A stretch of DNA of 64,000 nt from Curvibacter sp. PD_MW3 (lineage in GTDB: Bacteria; Pseudomonadota; Gammaproteobacteria; Burkholderiales; Burkholderiaceae_C): NCBI GenBank assembly GCA_002633085.1, contig NSIV01000007.1, positions 41,379 through 105,378 on the forward strand. The letters run 5' to 3'. This document shows, piece after piece, positions 8,062 to 16,494 of the stretch. Position 1 is the stretch's first letter. Each line of letters begins with the position of its first letter. Position numbers and translations under genes: made by a program. Below the pieces are notes generated by a model. The model had not been told where the DNA came from. It did no database searches and saw nothing but the letters and a program-made list of their open reading frames with translations.

Positions 8062-8916
8062 CTATTGCCAGACGCGCTCGTCATCTTGGCGCCGTCCCGC
8101 CTGCCGCCTGTCCACGCCGCTCCACTGCTGCCGGCGGTCAGCGCCAAGCGCACGGCTGCGCCGGTCGCCGGCCTCGGCATGGAGCTGCAGCTCCAGAATC
8201 ATCGCCGTTTGCTGGTTCGTTCGGCCGTGGCCTCTCGGGGCAAATCGAAACGGAGCAAAACCCTCCTCCCCTGTTGCGGCTACGTCGCTTGCGCGGGTGC
8301 GGCGGCTGTCGCACCGCTGCGATGACCCGTAGGACGCCACGGCAGCGATCCAGGCCTGGTCCGCTCGCTGAATGATTTGCGCCAGAGCCGGTTCGCCCTG
8401 CTCCATGAAAAAATGATGGTACCCCGCGATGTCGTCCTCCCGTGCCCGCCGCAAGCGGTGGTTCTCGCGCGGACACAGGCGCGCACTCCAAGCTCTGAAA
8501 TTCATGCCCGCCAGTGCCTGGGGGGAACGGCTGTCATTGAGCAGCAGTGGCTTGCAGATGTTCTGGATGAAGGCCTGATAGGCATGGTCAAAACTGCGCT
8601 GCACGAGCTCGGTCGCCCGGGCTGGGTCGCCCAGTTCGGCGGCCAGCTGGCGATAGGTTGACAGCATCAGGGCACACATGCCCAAAACCGTGGACGACGC
8701 TGTATCCGGACACGTGGAGCAACGCGCATCAAACAGCACCTGTGCCGCCTGACAGACCTGTGACAGGCGTCGATGGGCCTCTAGGTCATGCTCCTGCGCC
8801 AGCTCAGCGCCCAGATGGCGCACAAAGCTGGCCGCCCAGGCATTCGCGGTTGAACTCCGAAACGACAGTTTGGCCGCGGCAAGCGCGGGCCACTCTTCCA
8901 GGGCAAACGTGCTCAT
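8062..8916 (-). CDS. Uncharacterised protein, possibly related to ATC hydrolase, with Arg-rich tail
   Basis: A 284-residue soluble protein. Residues ~1-200 are mostly helical. Around residues 165-200 a pattern YHHFF, GEP, then D and W spaced by a few residues resembles the L-2-amino-thiazoline-4-carboxylate hydrolase family, but the Cys residues I expect there are missing. The last ~35 residues are dominated by DRR and GRR repeats and are probably disordered. The start at ATG 8916 has a clear ribosome binding site (AGAGGA); a TTG at 8922 is less likely. A good sigma70 promoter lies just upstream, so it is its own transcription unit. The function is unknown and the family call is weak. Confidence 0.6.
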   Translation of the reverse strand: MSTFALEEWPALAAAKLSFRSSTANAWAASFVRHLGAELAQEHDLEAHRRLSQVCQAAQVLFDARCSTCPDTASSTVLGMCALMLSTYRQLAAELGDPARATELVQRSFDHAYQAFIQNICKPLLLNDSRSPQALAGMNFRAWSARLCPRENHRLRRAREDDIAGYHHFFMEQGEPALAQIIQRADQAWIAAVASYGSSQRCDSRRTRASDVAATGEEGFAPFRFAPRGHGRTNQQTAMILELQLHAEAGDRRSRALGADRRQQWSGVDRRQAGRRQDDERVWQ

Positions 8917-8971
8917 GTGCAATCCTCTCTGTGGCTGTGTGCACCCGAACGGCTGTCACAGTCTTTTACAC

Positions 8972-9000
8972 ATTTCAAATCACGTCGTGGGCCCTGTCAA
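8972..9000 (-). promoter_or_regulatory. Sigma70-type promoter for the 284-residue protein
   Basis: On the minus strand a perfect -35 TTGACA (8995-9000) is followed by a 17-bp spacer and a -10 TGAAAT (8972-8977), which matches the consensus at four of six positions. The start codon is about 56 bp downstream. Confidence 0.65.
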
Positions 9001-9039
9001 TACCGTCCGTCCCATCCCCCCCGAGGAGACCGCGCACCG

Positions 9040-9945
9040 TCAGGCTGATCGCAAGGCGCGGCGCAAATCTTCGCCCAGCTCCGGCTTATGTGCAAACGGG
9101 TCGGTCGGGTTGCGCGCCTGCATGATGTCTTCCAACCGCGTCTGCACCGAGCCGATGGCTTTGGGGTGGCTGTAGATATAGAACTGGTTGGCGGCAATGG
9201 CATCGAAGACTTTTTGCGCCACCTCGGCCGCCGTCACCTTGCCGGAACTCACCGCCTTGTCACTCATGGCCTGACCGATGAGCTGGCTGCGTGTCGGCTT
9301 GGCGGCCGGCAACTCGCCTGGGCGGTTGCGCTCGCTCTGGTTGATGCCCGTGGGCACAAAGTACGGGCACAGCACCGAGGCACCGACCTGCTCGGTCACC
9401 AGCGCCAGGTCCTGGTACAGGGTCTCGCTCAGGCTCACCACCGCGTGTTTGCTCACGTTGTAGACCCCCATATTGGGTGCGTTGAGCAGCCCGGCCATGC
9501 TGGCGGTGTTGACGATGTGTCCCCGGTAGGCCGGGTCTTTCTTCGCCGCTTCGAGCATCATGGGTGTGAACAGGCGCACGCCGTGGATCACGCCCCAGAG
9601 GTTGACGCCCAGCACCCAATGCCAGTCCTGCACCGAGTTTTCCCAGACCAGGCCGCCAGCGCCAACGCCGGCATTGTTGAAAACGAAATGGGGTGCACCA
9701 AAACGCTCCTGCACGCGGCGCGCCAGATGCTCCATTTGCGCCGCATCCGACACATCGACCTGTAGCGCCAGCACTTCGGCGCCAGCGGCCGTCAGTTCGG
9801 CGGCAGCCTTGTTCAGTGCATCCTGCTGCACATCCGCCAGCACCAGCTTCATGCCGCGTTGCGCGCCGATGCGAGCGCATTCCAGACCGAAGCCGGAACC
9901 AGCACCGGTCAGCACCGCCACTTTGTTTTTGAAGTCTGTGATCAT
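9040..9945 (-). CDS. SDR-family NAD(P)-dependent oxidoreductase
   Basis: A 301-residue classical short-chain dehydrogenase. The cofactor motif TGAGSGFG lies near residues 14-21, the structural motif NNAG near 91-94, a catalytic Ser in NTASMAG, and the YNVSK active-site motif near 162-166. The C-terminal tail of about 60 residues past the core is longer than in FabG-like enzymes. It is the last gene of a long minus-strand run of fatty-acid-type genes, 18 bp after an AidB-like dehydrogenase. It probably oxidises or reduces a hydroxy or keto intermediate there; the substrate is unknown. Confidence 0.9.
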   Translation of the reverse strand: MITDFKNKVAVLTGAGSGFGLECARIGAQRGMKLVLADVQQDALNKAAAELTAAGAEVLALQVDVSDAAQMEHLARRVQERFGAPHFVFNNAGVGAGGLVWENSVQDWHWVLGVNLWGVIHGVRLFTPMMLEAAKKDPAYRGHIVNTASMAGLLNAPNMGVYNVSKHAVVSLSETLYQDLALVTEQVGASVLCPYFVPTGINQSERNRPGELPAAKPTRSQLIGQAMSDKAVSSGKVTAAEVAQKVFDAIAANQFYIYSHPKAIGSVQTRLEDIMQARNPTDPFAHKPELGEDLRRALRSA

Positions 9946-9963
9946 TCCTGTCTTTCCTCGTTG

Positions 9964-11607
9964 TTATGCGGGCAAGGCCCGCTGCAAGATCGCATCAAAC
10001 GCCGTTCCCGCCCCCAGGCTGCCAAAGGTATGGCCCCAGTTGCCGGCCAGGCGCGAATCGCAGAAGGCGGCAAACACCTCGGCCGGCGCGCTTTGTGCCA
10101 GCAGCGCGGCCTGCACCGCCAGCGCCACGTCCTGTGCCAGCCGGCGCGCCTCCATTTCACTGGCCATGGCTTCCACCCGGTGCGGCAGGCTTTGCGCCAA
10201 CCGGTCCAGCGCCGGGTGCATGCCACGCGCCGGCACCAGCTCCTGCTCCAGCGCGCTGGCAATATCGCCCTTGCGCAGGGCGCGCAGCAGGTCCAGCGCC
10301 ATGATGTTGCCGGCGCCCTCCCAGATCGAGTTCACCGGCATTTCGCGGTAGATGCGCGCCATCACGCCCTCGCCGCCCTCCTCCACATAGCCGTTGCCGC
10401 CCAGGCACTCCATTGCCTCTTGGGCAAAGTAGCTGCCGCGCTTGCAGATCCAGAACTTGGCGATTGGCGTCAGCAGACGTGCCATAAGCTGCTCATGCGC
10501 CTGATTTTGGTGGTCAAATGCACGTGCAAGCCTTATGGATAATGCGCAAGCCGCTTCACTTTCGATAGCAAGGTCGGCCAGCACATTGCGCATCAGGTCG
10601 TGTTCGACCAGGCGTTTGCCGAAGGCCTGACGCTGGCGTGTGTGGTGCAAGGCCAGGGCCAACGCCTGGCGCATCAGTCCGCTGCTGCCCAGCGCGCAGT
10701 CCAGCCGCGTCATGGTGCCCATCTCCAGGATCTGCGGCACACCGCGCCCTTCCTCGCCCACCAGCCAGGCGGTGGCCTGCACGAACTCCACCTCGGAGCT
10801 GGCATTGGCCTTGTTGCCCAGCTTGTCCTTCAGACGCTGGATGTACAGGGCATTGAGCGAGCCGTCCGGCAGCACCCGCGGCAAAAAGAAACAGCTCAAG
10901 CCGGCCGGTGCCTGCGCCAGCACCAGAAAGGCGTCACACATCGGCGCCGAGAAAAACCACTTGTGCCCTGTGAGCCGGTAGCGCTGGCCCCAGGCATCGC
11001 TGCCGTCCGGCACGGCCTGCGTCGTGTTGACTCGCACGTCCGAGCCGCCCTGCTTCTCGGTCATGCCCATGCCCATGGTCACACCCAGCTTCTGGCTGTA
11101 CGGCTTGAGTACCGGGTCATAGGCGCGGCTGGTCAGGCGCGGCCCCCATTCCGCATAGATCGCCTCGTTGCGCCGCAGCGCCGGCGTCGCCGCGTAGGTC
11201 ATGGAGATCGGGCACAGGATGGAGGGCTCCAGCTCGGTGAAGAGCATGAAGCCGGTCGCGCGCAGCATATGGGGCAAACCGCTCTGGCCGGCCCAGGGCG
11301 TGCCATGCAAGCCAGCCTCGGTAGCGGCCGTCATCAGCGCGTGGTAGCTCGGGTGGAACTCCACCTGATCGATGCGCCGGCCAAAGCGGTCATGGCTGTG
11401 CAGCTGCGGCGTGTGCACATTGGCCAGCCGCGCATGGGTCTGCATCTCCGCCGTTCCCAGCTTGGCGCCAAGCACGTGCAGCGCGGCCGTGTCCAGCTGC
11501 GGGGCGTTGAACTTCAGCGCATCCTTCAGCGGCGGGTTGGTCTCGAACAGGTTGTAGCCGACCAGGGGCGCCGGCTGGTTGTAGACCTCGTGCGTGATCA
11601 CACTCAT
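9964..11607 (-). CDS. AidB-like acyl-CoA dehydrogenase
   Basis: A 547-residue flavoenzyme of the AidB branch of acyl-CoA dehydrogenases, longer than the ~380-residue classic type. It has the typical AidB start (NQPAPLVGYNLFETN), the mid-domain TEKQGGSDVR motif for FAD binding, and a SIWEGAGN motif carrying the likely catalytic Glu near residue 430. Family members bind isovaleryl-CoA-like substrates, and E. coli AidB also binds DNA. Here the context is fatty-acid catabolism, so acyl-CoA oxidation is the safer call. A short AT-rich region around 10483-10570 encodes residues ~346-375. The gene sits behind a palindromic repeat that follows the CurA-like gene. Confidence 0.88.
   Translation of the reverse strand: MSVITHEVYNQPAPLVGYNLFETNPPLKDALKFNAPQLDTAALHVLGAKLGTAEMQTHARLANVHTPQLHSHDRFGRRIDQVEFHPSYHALMTAATEAGLHGTPWAGQSGLPHMLRATGFMLFTELEPSILCPISMTYAATPALRRNEAIYAEWGPRLTSRAYDPVLKPYSQKLGVTMGMGMTEKQGGSDVRVNTTQAVPDGSDAWGQRYRLTGHKWFFSAPMCDAFLVLAQAPAGLSCFFLPRVLPDGSLNALYIQRLKDKLGNKANASSEVEFVQATAWLVGEEGRGVPQILEMGTMTRLDCALGSSGLMRQALALALHHTRQRQAFGKRLVEHDLMRNVLADLAIESEAACALSIRLARAFDHQNQAHEQLMARLLTPIAKFWICKRGSYFAQEAMECLGGNGYVEEGGEGVMARIYREMPVNSIWEGAGNIMALDLLRALRKGDIASALEQELVPARGMHPALDRLAQSLPHRVEAMASEMEARRLAQDVALAVQAALLAQSAPAEVFAAFCDSRLAGNWGHTFGSLGAGTAFDAILQRALPA
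10483..10570. repeat. AT-rich intragenic repeat-like region (in AidB-like gene)
   Basis: A compositional island inside a GC-rich gene. The right part reads GCCTTATGGATAATGCGCAAG followed shortly by GCTTCACTTTCGATAG, close in order to the prmB and patatin copies. The left part (AAGCTGCTCATGCGCCTGATTTT) resembles the same element inverted. The encoded protein does not look longer than AidB relatives as I remember them, so descent from the repeat is less certain here. Confidence 0.35.
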
Positions 11608-11629
11608 GTCGATCTCCTGTCCAGGGCCA

Positions 11630-11704
11630 CCGAGGAACCGGCTTTGCCGGGCTGCTGGTGGCGCCCCCTGGAGGGGGGAACGCCGCAGGCGGCGCGGGGA
11701 TGGT
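11630..11704 (-). repeat. Post-stop palindromic repeat, copy 1
   Basis: About 75 bp immediately after the stop of the CurA-like gene and in its orientation. It contains a CCCCCT-CCAGGGGG palindrome and the hairpin CCGGCAAAGCCGG (stem CCGGC/GCCGG, loop AAA) followed by TTCC. The same blocks in the same order occur at three other places in the window, each time just after a stop codon. Confidence 0.8.
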
Positions 11705-12718
11705 TCAAAGTTTGACCAGCTGCTTGCCGAAGTTCTTGCCCTTGAGCAGGCCCAGGAACGCCTCCGGCGCCGCCTCGATGCCCTGGGCCACGGACTCGCG
11801 CGGCCGCAGCTTGCCGGTGCCGACCAGCGTGCCCAGTTCCTTGAGCGCCTCCGGCCAGATTTCCATGTGCTCGCTGACGATGAAGCCCTGGATCTTGAGA
11901 CGGTTGACCAGAATCAGCGCCGGGTTGGCCAGCGGCAGCGGCTGGCCGTCGTAGCCGGCGATCATGCCGCAGACCGCGATGCGGCCGTGCGCGTTCATGC
12001 GCAGCAACACGGCGTCGAGCACCATGCCGCCCACGTTCTCGAAGTAGCCGTCGATGCCGTTCGGGCAGGCCTGCTTGAGAGCCTTCGCCAGCGAATACGC
12101 ATCCTTGTGCGCCTTGTAGTCGATGCAGGCATCGAAGCCCAACTCGTTCACCACGTAGTCGCACTTGTCCTTGCCGCCGGCAATGCCGACCACGCGGCAG
12201 CCGCGCGCCTTCGCCAGCGCACCGTAGGCACTGCCCACCGCACCGGCGGCCGCGCTCACCACCACGGTATCGCCCGCCTTGGGGTCGATGATCTTCACCA
12301 GGCCGTACCAGGCCGTCACGCCCGGCATGCCGACGGCGCCGAGGTAATGGCTCAGCGGCACATGGGTGGTATCGACCTTGCGCAAGGCGCCGGGCTGCGA
12401 GGCGTCGACCACGCTGTATTCCTGCCAGCCGCCCATGCCGACCACCGGGTCGCCCACGGCAAACTTCGGATGACGGCTTTCCACCACCTCACCCACCGTA
12501 CCGCCGATCATCACCTCACCCAGCGGCTGCGGCTGGGCGTAGCTCTTGCTCTCGTTCATGCGGCCGCGCATGTAGGGGTCCAGGCTCAGGTAGTGGTGGC
12601 GCACCAGCACCTGGCCGTCCTGCAGCGCAGGCGTCTCGGTGCTGACGAGCTTGAAGTTGCCGACATTGGCTTCGCCTTGCGGGCGGTTGTCGAGCAGGAT
12701 TTGGCGATTGGTAGGCAT
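11705..12718 (-). CDS. NADP-dependent oxidoreductase of the CurA/MDR type
   Basis: A 337-residue medium-chain reductase without zinc ligands. The N-terminal domain has the family signature LSLDPYMRGRM near residues 46-56. The nucleotide-binding domain has VSAAAGAVGS near 150, with GGKDKCDYVV after the second strand. Relatives (CurA, YncB, leukotriene B4 12-hydroxydehydrogenase type) reduce the double bond of enones with NADPH. In this run of genes it could reduce an unsaturated intermediate or detoxify a lipid aldehyde. It lies 18 bp after a PaaI-type thioesterase gene and is followed directly by a palindromic repeat. Confidence 0.9.
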   Translation of the reverse strand: MPTNRQILLDNRPQGEANVGNFKLVSTETPALQDGQVLVRHHYLSLDPYMRGRMNESKSYAQPQPLGEVMIGGTVGEVVESRHPKFAVGDPVVGMGGWQEYSVVDASQPGALRKVDTTHVPLSHYLGAVGMPGVTAWYGLVKIIDPKAGDTVVVSAAAGAVGSAYGALAKARGCRVVGIAGGKDKCDYVVNELGFDACIDYKAHKDAYSLAKALKQACPNGIDGYFENVGGMVLDAVLLRMNAHGRIAVCGMIAGYDGQPLPLANPALILVNRLKIQGFIVSEHMEIWPEALKELGTLVGTGKLRPRESVAQGIEAAPEAFLGLLKGKNFGKQLVKL

Positions 12719-12736
12719 GGTGTCTCTCTTAATGAA

Positions 12737-13171
12737 TCAGTCGGTGGAAATGACGTTCAATGCGTTGCTGCCCTTGGGGCCGGTGGGCAGGCGCTTGACG
12801 TACTTGAAGGTACCGGTGGCATGGGCGCAGACCTTGCCCTCGGCGTCATAAATCGTGGCCTCGGTGAAAGCCAGGGTAGCGGTGCGATGGATCAGCCGTC
12901 CCTTGCCGGTGAGCTTGCCTCGTGCGGCCTGCATGAAGCTGGTCTTCATCTCGATGGTGACCACGCCCATGTCGGGCTGCACGCTGCGCGCTGCCGTGGC
13001 CATGGTCACATCCATCAGCGTCATGCTGGCGCCCCCGTGCGTAACGGCAAAGGAATTCAGGTGCTCGGGCTTCGGTTCATAGCGCAACTCGGACTGCCCA
13101 TCCTCAAAACGCTCCAGGGTGAAGCCCAGATGCTCGACGAAGGGAATGCGAACGCCAAAGGGGATGGACAT
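12737..13171 (-). CDS. PaaI-family hot-dog thioesterase (first of two)
   Basis: A 144-residue single hot-dog domain. The core signature HLNSFAVTHGGASMTLMD (~residues 37-54) carries the HGG helix start and Asp used by PaaI-type acyl-CoA thioesterases. It likely releases free acid from CoA esters and so relieves CoA sequestration in the surrounding pathway. The stop of the upstream SDR is only 4 bp from its start, which indicates one transcript. Confidence 0.88.
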   Translation of the reverse strand: MSIPFGVRIPFVEHLGFTLERFEDGQSELRYEPKPEHLNSFAVTHGGASMTLMDVTMATAARSVQPDMGVVTIEMKTSFMQAARGKLTGKGRLIHRTATLAFTEATIYDAEGKVCAHATGTFKYVKRLPTGPKGSNALNVISTD

Positions 13172-13175
13172 GCCC

Positions 13176-13967
13176 TCAACCTCCGGTGACGCAGCTCACG
13201 CCACCGTCGACGGCAAGCCACTGACCAGTGATGTGCTTGCCAGCATCCGAGGCATACAGAACACAGAGTCCTTTCAGGTCCTCGTCATCGCCCAGGCGCT
13301 GCAGCGGCGCATGCTTCTTGAGTTCGTCCTCGCCCCAGGCCTCCAATGTGCCGGCCGTCATCTTGCTCGGGAAGAAGCCCGGACAGATGGCATTGACGTT
13401 GATGCTGTACTTGCCCCACTCCGCCGCCAGCGCGCGGGTGAAGTTGATCACTGCGCCCTTGGAGGTGTTGTAGGCAATGGTCGTCATCTGCGGCGGGTTG
13501 CCGCCCAGGCCGGCAATCGAGGCCACGTTGATGATGCGTCCCGATTTGCGGGCAATCATGCTCTTCTTGCCGATCACCTGGCTCAACAGGAAATAGCCAC
13601 GGATGTTGAGGTTCATCACCTTGTCCCAGGCCTCGATCGGATGGTCTTCCGCTGGTGCGCCCCAGGCGGCACCGGCGTTGTTGACCAGGATGTCCACGTC
13701 GCCCATGCGCTGCATCGTCTCATCGGCCAGACGGTGGATGTCGGCCTCCTTGGCACAGTCGGCAGCAATCCAGCGCGCATCAATGCCGGCGGCCTGCAGG
13801 TCGGCCACGGCCACCTCCAGCTCGTCGGCCTTGCGGGCACTCAGCATGATGCGGGCGCCGGCCTCGCCCAGAGCGTGGGCCATTTGTAGGCCCAGGCCGC
13901 GTGAGCCGCCGGTCACCAGGGCCGTCTTGCCCTTCAGGTCAAACAATTGTTGGATGGTTCGTGTCAT
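13176..13967 (-). CDS. SDR-family oxidoreductase
   Basis: A 263-residue classical SDR: TGGSRGLG cofactor loop near residue 18, NNAGAAWG near 95, the SYK triad as NVAS...YNTSK near 150-170, and a C-terminal VDGG motif. It resembles gluconate 5-dehydrogenase or 3-oxoacyl reductase proteins and is likely to act on hydroxyacyl/ketoacyl compounds in this cluster. An in-frame GTG at 13979 also exists; ATG 13967 is preferred because the sequence from there starts as family members do. It is 15 bp downstream of a small membrane protein gene. Confidence 0.88.
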   Translation of the reverse strand: MTRTIQQLFDLKGKTALVTGGSRGLGLQMAHALGEAGARIMLSARKADELEVAVADLQAAGIDARWIAADCAKEADIHRLADETMQRMGDVDILVNNAGAAWGAPAEDHPIEAWDKVMNLNIRGYFLLSQVIGKKSMIARKSGRIINVASIAGLGGNPPQMTTIAYNTSKGAVINFTRALAAEWGKYSINVNAICPGFFPSKMTAGTLEAWGEDELKKHAPLQRLGDDEDLKGLCVLYASDAGKHITGQWLAVDGGVSCVTGG

Positions 13968-13982
13968 GGTTTGTCTCACTCT

Positions 13983-14198
13983 TTAGTTTCGGTTGCTCGG
14001 TGTTTCGTTCAGTCGTGAGCGCACATAGATCAGCAGCACGCCGATGGCGACGAAAACGCCACCCACGCTCTGGATGCCGGCGGCCTGCTCCGGTTCGGCG
14101 GCGGCCAAAAACAGGCCGAGCACGATGGCCAGCAGGCCGCCGTAGATGCAGATCCACACCAGCCGCTGTATCCACATTAAGGTGGATTTCGATGCCAT
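13983..14198 (-). CDS. Small two-helix membrane protein, unknown function
   Basis: A 71-residue protein with hydrophobic segments at about residues 8-32 and 43-59 and a basic C-terminus, so probably a helical hairpin in the inner membrane. Its ATG shares one base with the TGA stop of the preceding acyl-CoA dehydrogenase (TGATG), the usual sign of translational coupling, which supports it as a real gene. I do not recognise the family. It could be a membrane partner of the dehydrogenase or of an electron-transfer step, but nothing in the sequence shows that. Confidence 0.7.
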   Translation of the reverse strand: MASKSTLMWIQRLVWICIYGGLLAIVLGLFLAAAEPEQAAGIQSVGGVFVAIGVLLIYVRSRLNETPSNRN

Positions 14199-16021
14199 CA
14201 GAACGCCTCCTCCGGAAAATCGGCGCAGGTCAGGTCGCGCGTCTGCACCACATTAAGCCAGGCGCCGATTTTCGGCAATTCGTAGCGGAAGAAAAAACGG
14301 GTGGCGAGCAGGCGCCCCTGGTTGGCTACGTCAGACGTCGCCCCAAGTGCCGTCAACGCCACGTCCAGCCAGATCCAGGCCAGCACGGTGTGGCCGAAGG
14401 CCTGCATGTAAGGCACAGCATTGGCCAGCGCCTCGGTCGGATTCCCGCTTGACCAGGCGGCACGCGTGGCCGCGCCCACCTGCTGCAGCGCCAGCTCCAG
14501 CTGATCGGCAAACTCAAGCAACTCAGAATGTTTGCGTGCCCGGTCAATGGTGGTACCGATGCGGTCGGCCAACAAGGCCAGACCGCTGCCGTTTTCCATC
14601 AGCACCTTGCGCCCCAGAAGATCCAGCGCCTGGATGCCGTGCGTGCCCTCGTGGATCATGTTCAGCCGGTTGTCACGCCAGTACTGTTCGACCGGAAAGT
14701 CACGCGTGTAACCATAACCGCCGTGGATCTGGATCGCTAGCGAGTTGGCCTCCAGACACCACTCGCTGGGCCAGCTCTTGGCAATCGGCGTCAGCACCTC
14801 CAGCAGCAGCCGCGCTTCGTCGGCCGTCTGCACCGATCCGGTGTGCTGCTCATCGACCAGGCGGGCGCAATACAGGTCCAGCGCCAGCGCGCCTTCGCAG
14901 TAGGCTTTCTGTGCCAGCAGCATGCGCTTGACGTCGGCGTGCTCGATGATGCGGATCTGCCCCTGGGTTGCGTCCTTGCCGGCAGGACCGATCGGCCGGC
15001 CCTGCGGCCGGTTTTTCGCGTAATCGAGGCTCGCGTGGTAACCGGCCATGCCCAGCATGGTGGCCGCCATGCCAATGCCGATGCGCGCCTCGTTCATCAT
15101 GTGGAACATGCAGCGCAGGCCCTGGCCGGGCTCGCCAACCAGATAACCCACGGCACCGGCTCCACCGCGCACCGGGTACTTGCCTTCGCCGAAATTCAGC
15201 AGCGTGTTGGTGGTGCCACGCCAGCCGCACTTGTGGTTCAGGCCGGCCAGCGCCACGTCATTGCGCTCACCCGTGAGGTGGCCTTGCGCGTCCACCAGCT
15301 TCTTCGGCACGATAAAGAGAGAAATGCCGCGCGTGCCGGGAATCGTCTTGCCGTCCGGCCCGGGAATCTTGGCCAGTACCAGATGGATGATGTTCTCGGT
15401 CAGCTCATGCTCGCCAGCCGAGATCCACATCTTGTTGCCCTTGAGCCGGAAGCGCGGCCCGAGCGGATCCGAGGCGAAGTCATCGCCGTCCGGCACCGCG
15501 CGTGTGGCAATGTCGCTCAGGGACGAGCCGGCCTGCGGCTCGGAAAGGCACATGGTGCCGGAGAAGCGGCCGGCAAATTCGTTCTTCGCGAACACGTCCT
15601 TCTGCAATGGCGTGCCGTGCGCCATCAGGAGGTTGGCGTTGCCGGCCGTCAACAGGCCGGAGCCGATGCTGACCGAGGCCATGGCAAAGAAGGAGTTGGC
15701 CGCCGCCTCCACCGTGTAGGGCAGCTGCATGCCGCCCATCTCGTAATCCTGCGCCGCGCTGAGCATGCCGGACGCGGCATAGGCTTTCTGCGCCTCGTAG
15801 GTGGCCTGCGGCAGGATCACCTTCTCGCCATCGAAGCGCGGCTCCTCGGTATCCACGGTACGGTTGAACGGCGCGTACTTCTCGCGTGCGATGCGCTCAC
15901 AGGTTTCCAGCACGGCATCGAAGGTTTCGCGCGAGTGATCGGCGAAACGGGTGCGCTGGCTCAGCGTCTCGGCATCGAGCCACTGGTAGAGAAGAAATTC
16001 GAGTGTCTGGCGATAGCTCAT
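14198..16021 (-). CDS. DmdC-like long acyl-CoA dehydrogenase with C-terminal extra domain
   Basis: A 607-residue FAD enzyme, longer than classic acyl-CoA dehydrogenases because of an added C-terminal helical domain (~residues 480-600), as in 3-methylmercaptopropionyl-CoA dehydrogenase (DmdC) and FadE5-like proteins. Visible are the FAD/substrate motifs TMCLSEPQAGSSLSD (~165) and GNKMWISAGEHE (~205), the arginine-rich IHGGYGYTRDFPVEQYWRD segment (~440) and MIHEGTHGIQALDL (~460), whose Glu is the expected catalytic base. The start is ATG 16021, five bases after the stop of the thioesterase gene. It catalyses the first oxidation step in the beta-oxidation run. Confidence 0.92.
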   Translation of the reverse strand: MSYRQTLEFLLYQWLDAETLSQRTRFADHSRETFDAVLETCERIAREKYAPFNRTVDTEEPRFDGEKVILPQATYEAQKAYAASGMLSAAQDYEMGGMQLPYTVEAAANSFFAMASVSIGSGLLTAGNANLLMAHGTPLQKDVFAKNEFAGRFSGTMCLSEPQAGSSLSDIATRAVPDGDDFASDPLGPRFRLKGNKMWISAGEHELTENIIHLVLAKIPGPDGKTIPGTRGISLFIVPKKLVDAQGHLTGERNDVALAGLNHKCGWRGTTNTLLNFGEGKYPVRGGAGAVGYLVGEPGQGLRCMFHMMNEARIGIGMAATMLGMAGYHASLDYAKNRPQGRPIGPAGKDATQGQIRIIEHADVKRMLLAQKAYCEGALALDLYCARLVDEQHTGSVQTADEARLLLEVLTPIAKSWPSEWCLEANSLAIQIHGGYGYTRDFPVEQYWRDNRLNMIHEGTHGIQALDLLGRKVLMENGSGLALLADRIGTTIDRARKHSELLEFADQLELALQQVGAATRAAWSSGNPTEALANAVPYMQAFGHTVLAWIWLDVALTALGATSDVANQGRLLATRFFFRYELPKIGAWLNVVQTRDLTCADFPEEAF

Positions 16022-16025
16022 GTCG

Positions 16026-16487
16026 TTATACCGATGGGGCTTGCGGCAATGCCGTGATCGTGCCTTGCGCCACGGCGCAGAGTTTCTCTGCCCCATCCTT
16101 CAGCACGAAGACATCGCAACGACACACGGCCTGGCTCTTGCCGTGATGGACCGCGTGGGCGCGCGCAATCAGGCGTTCGCCCACGGCAGGTCGCACATAG
16201 TTGATCTTGAATTCAGAGGTCACCACCGGCACCCGCATGGCGGTCCCGCCAGCATAGGTCAGCGCGTTGTCGGCCGCGTAACTGACCACGCCGCCATGCA
16301 CGAAACCATGCTGCTGGCGGATCGAATCGCTGACCGGCACATGCAATTCGCACTGGCCGGGCGAGAGCGCCTGCAACTCGGCGCCGATCAGCACGCTGAA
16401 GGGTTGCTTGGCCAGCACCTCGCGCCCCATCGCCAGGAAGGTTTCAGGCGAAACCGTTGGCGACCACGGGGCGTCCGGGCTGGTCAT
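16026..16487 (-). CDS. PaaI-family hot-dog thioesterase (second)
   Basis: A 153-residue hot-dog thioesterase with the motif QQHGFVHGGVVSYAADNAL (~residues 67-85), the HGG and Asp of the PaaI group. The open frame extends further upstream, but the ATG at 16487 lies 8 bp after the thiolase stop and gives a natural start (MTSPDAPW). It sits between the thiolase and the acyl-CoA dehydrogenase genes, so it probably hydrolyses acyl-CoA intermediates or dead-end products. Confidence 0.87.
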   Translation of the reverse strand: MTSPDAPWSPTVSPETFLAMGREVLAKQPFSVLIGAELQALSPGQCELHVPVSDSIRQQHGFVHGGVVSYAADNALTYAGGTAMRVPVVTSEFKINYVRPAVGERLIARAHAVHHGKSQAVCRCDVFVLKDGAEKLCAVAQGTITALPQAPSV

Positions 16488-16494
16488 GGCAAGC

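Noticed and set aside
14843..16057. 404-codon plus-strand frame opposite the DmdC-like dehydrogenase
   Set aside because: Antisense shadow of a strongly conserved gene, His/Arg/Gln-rich, no start signals.
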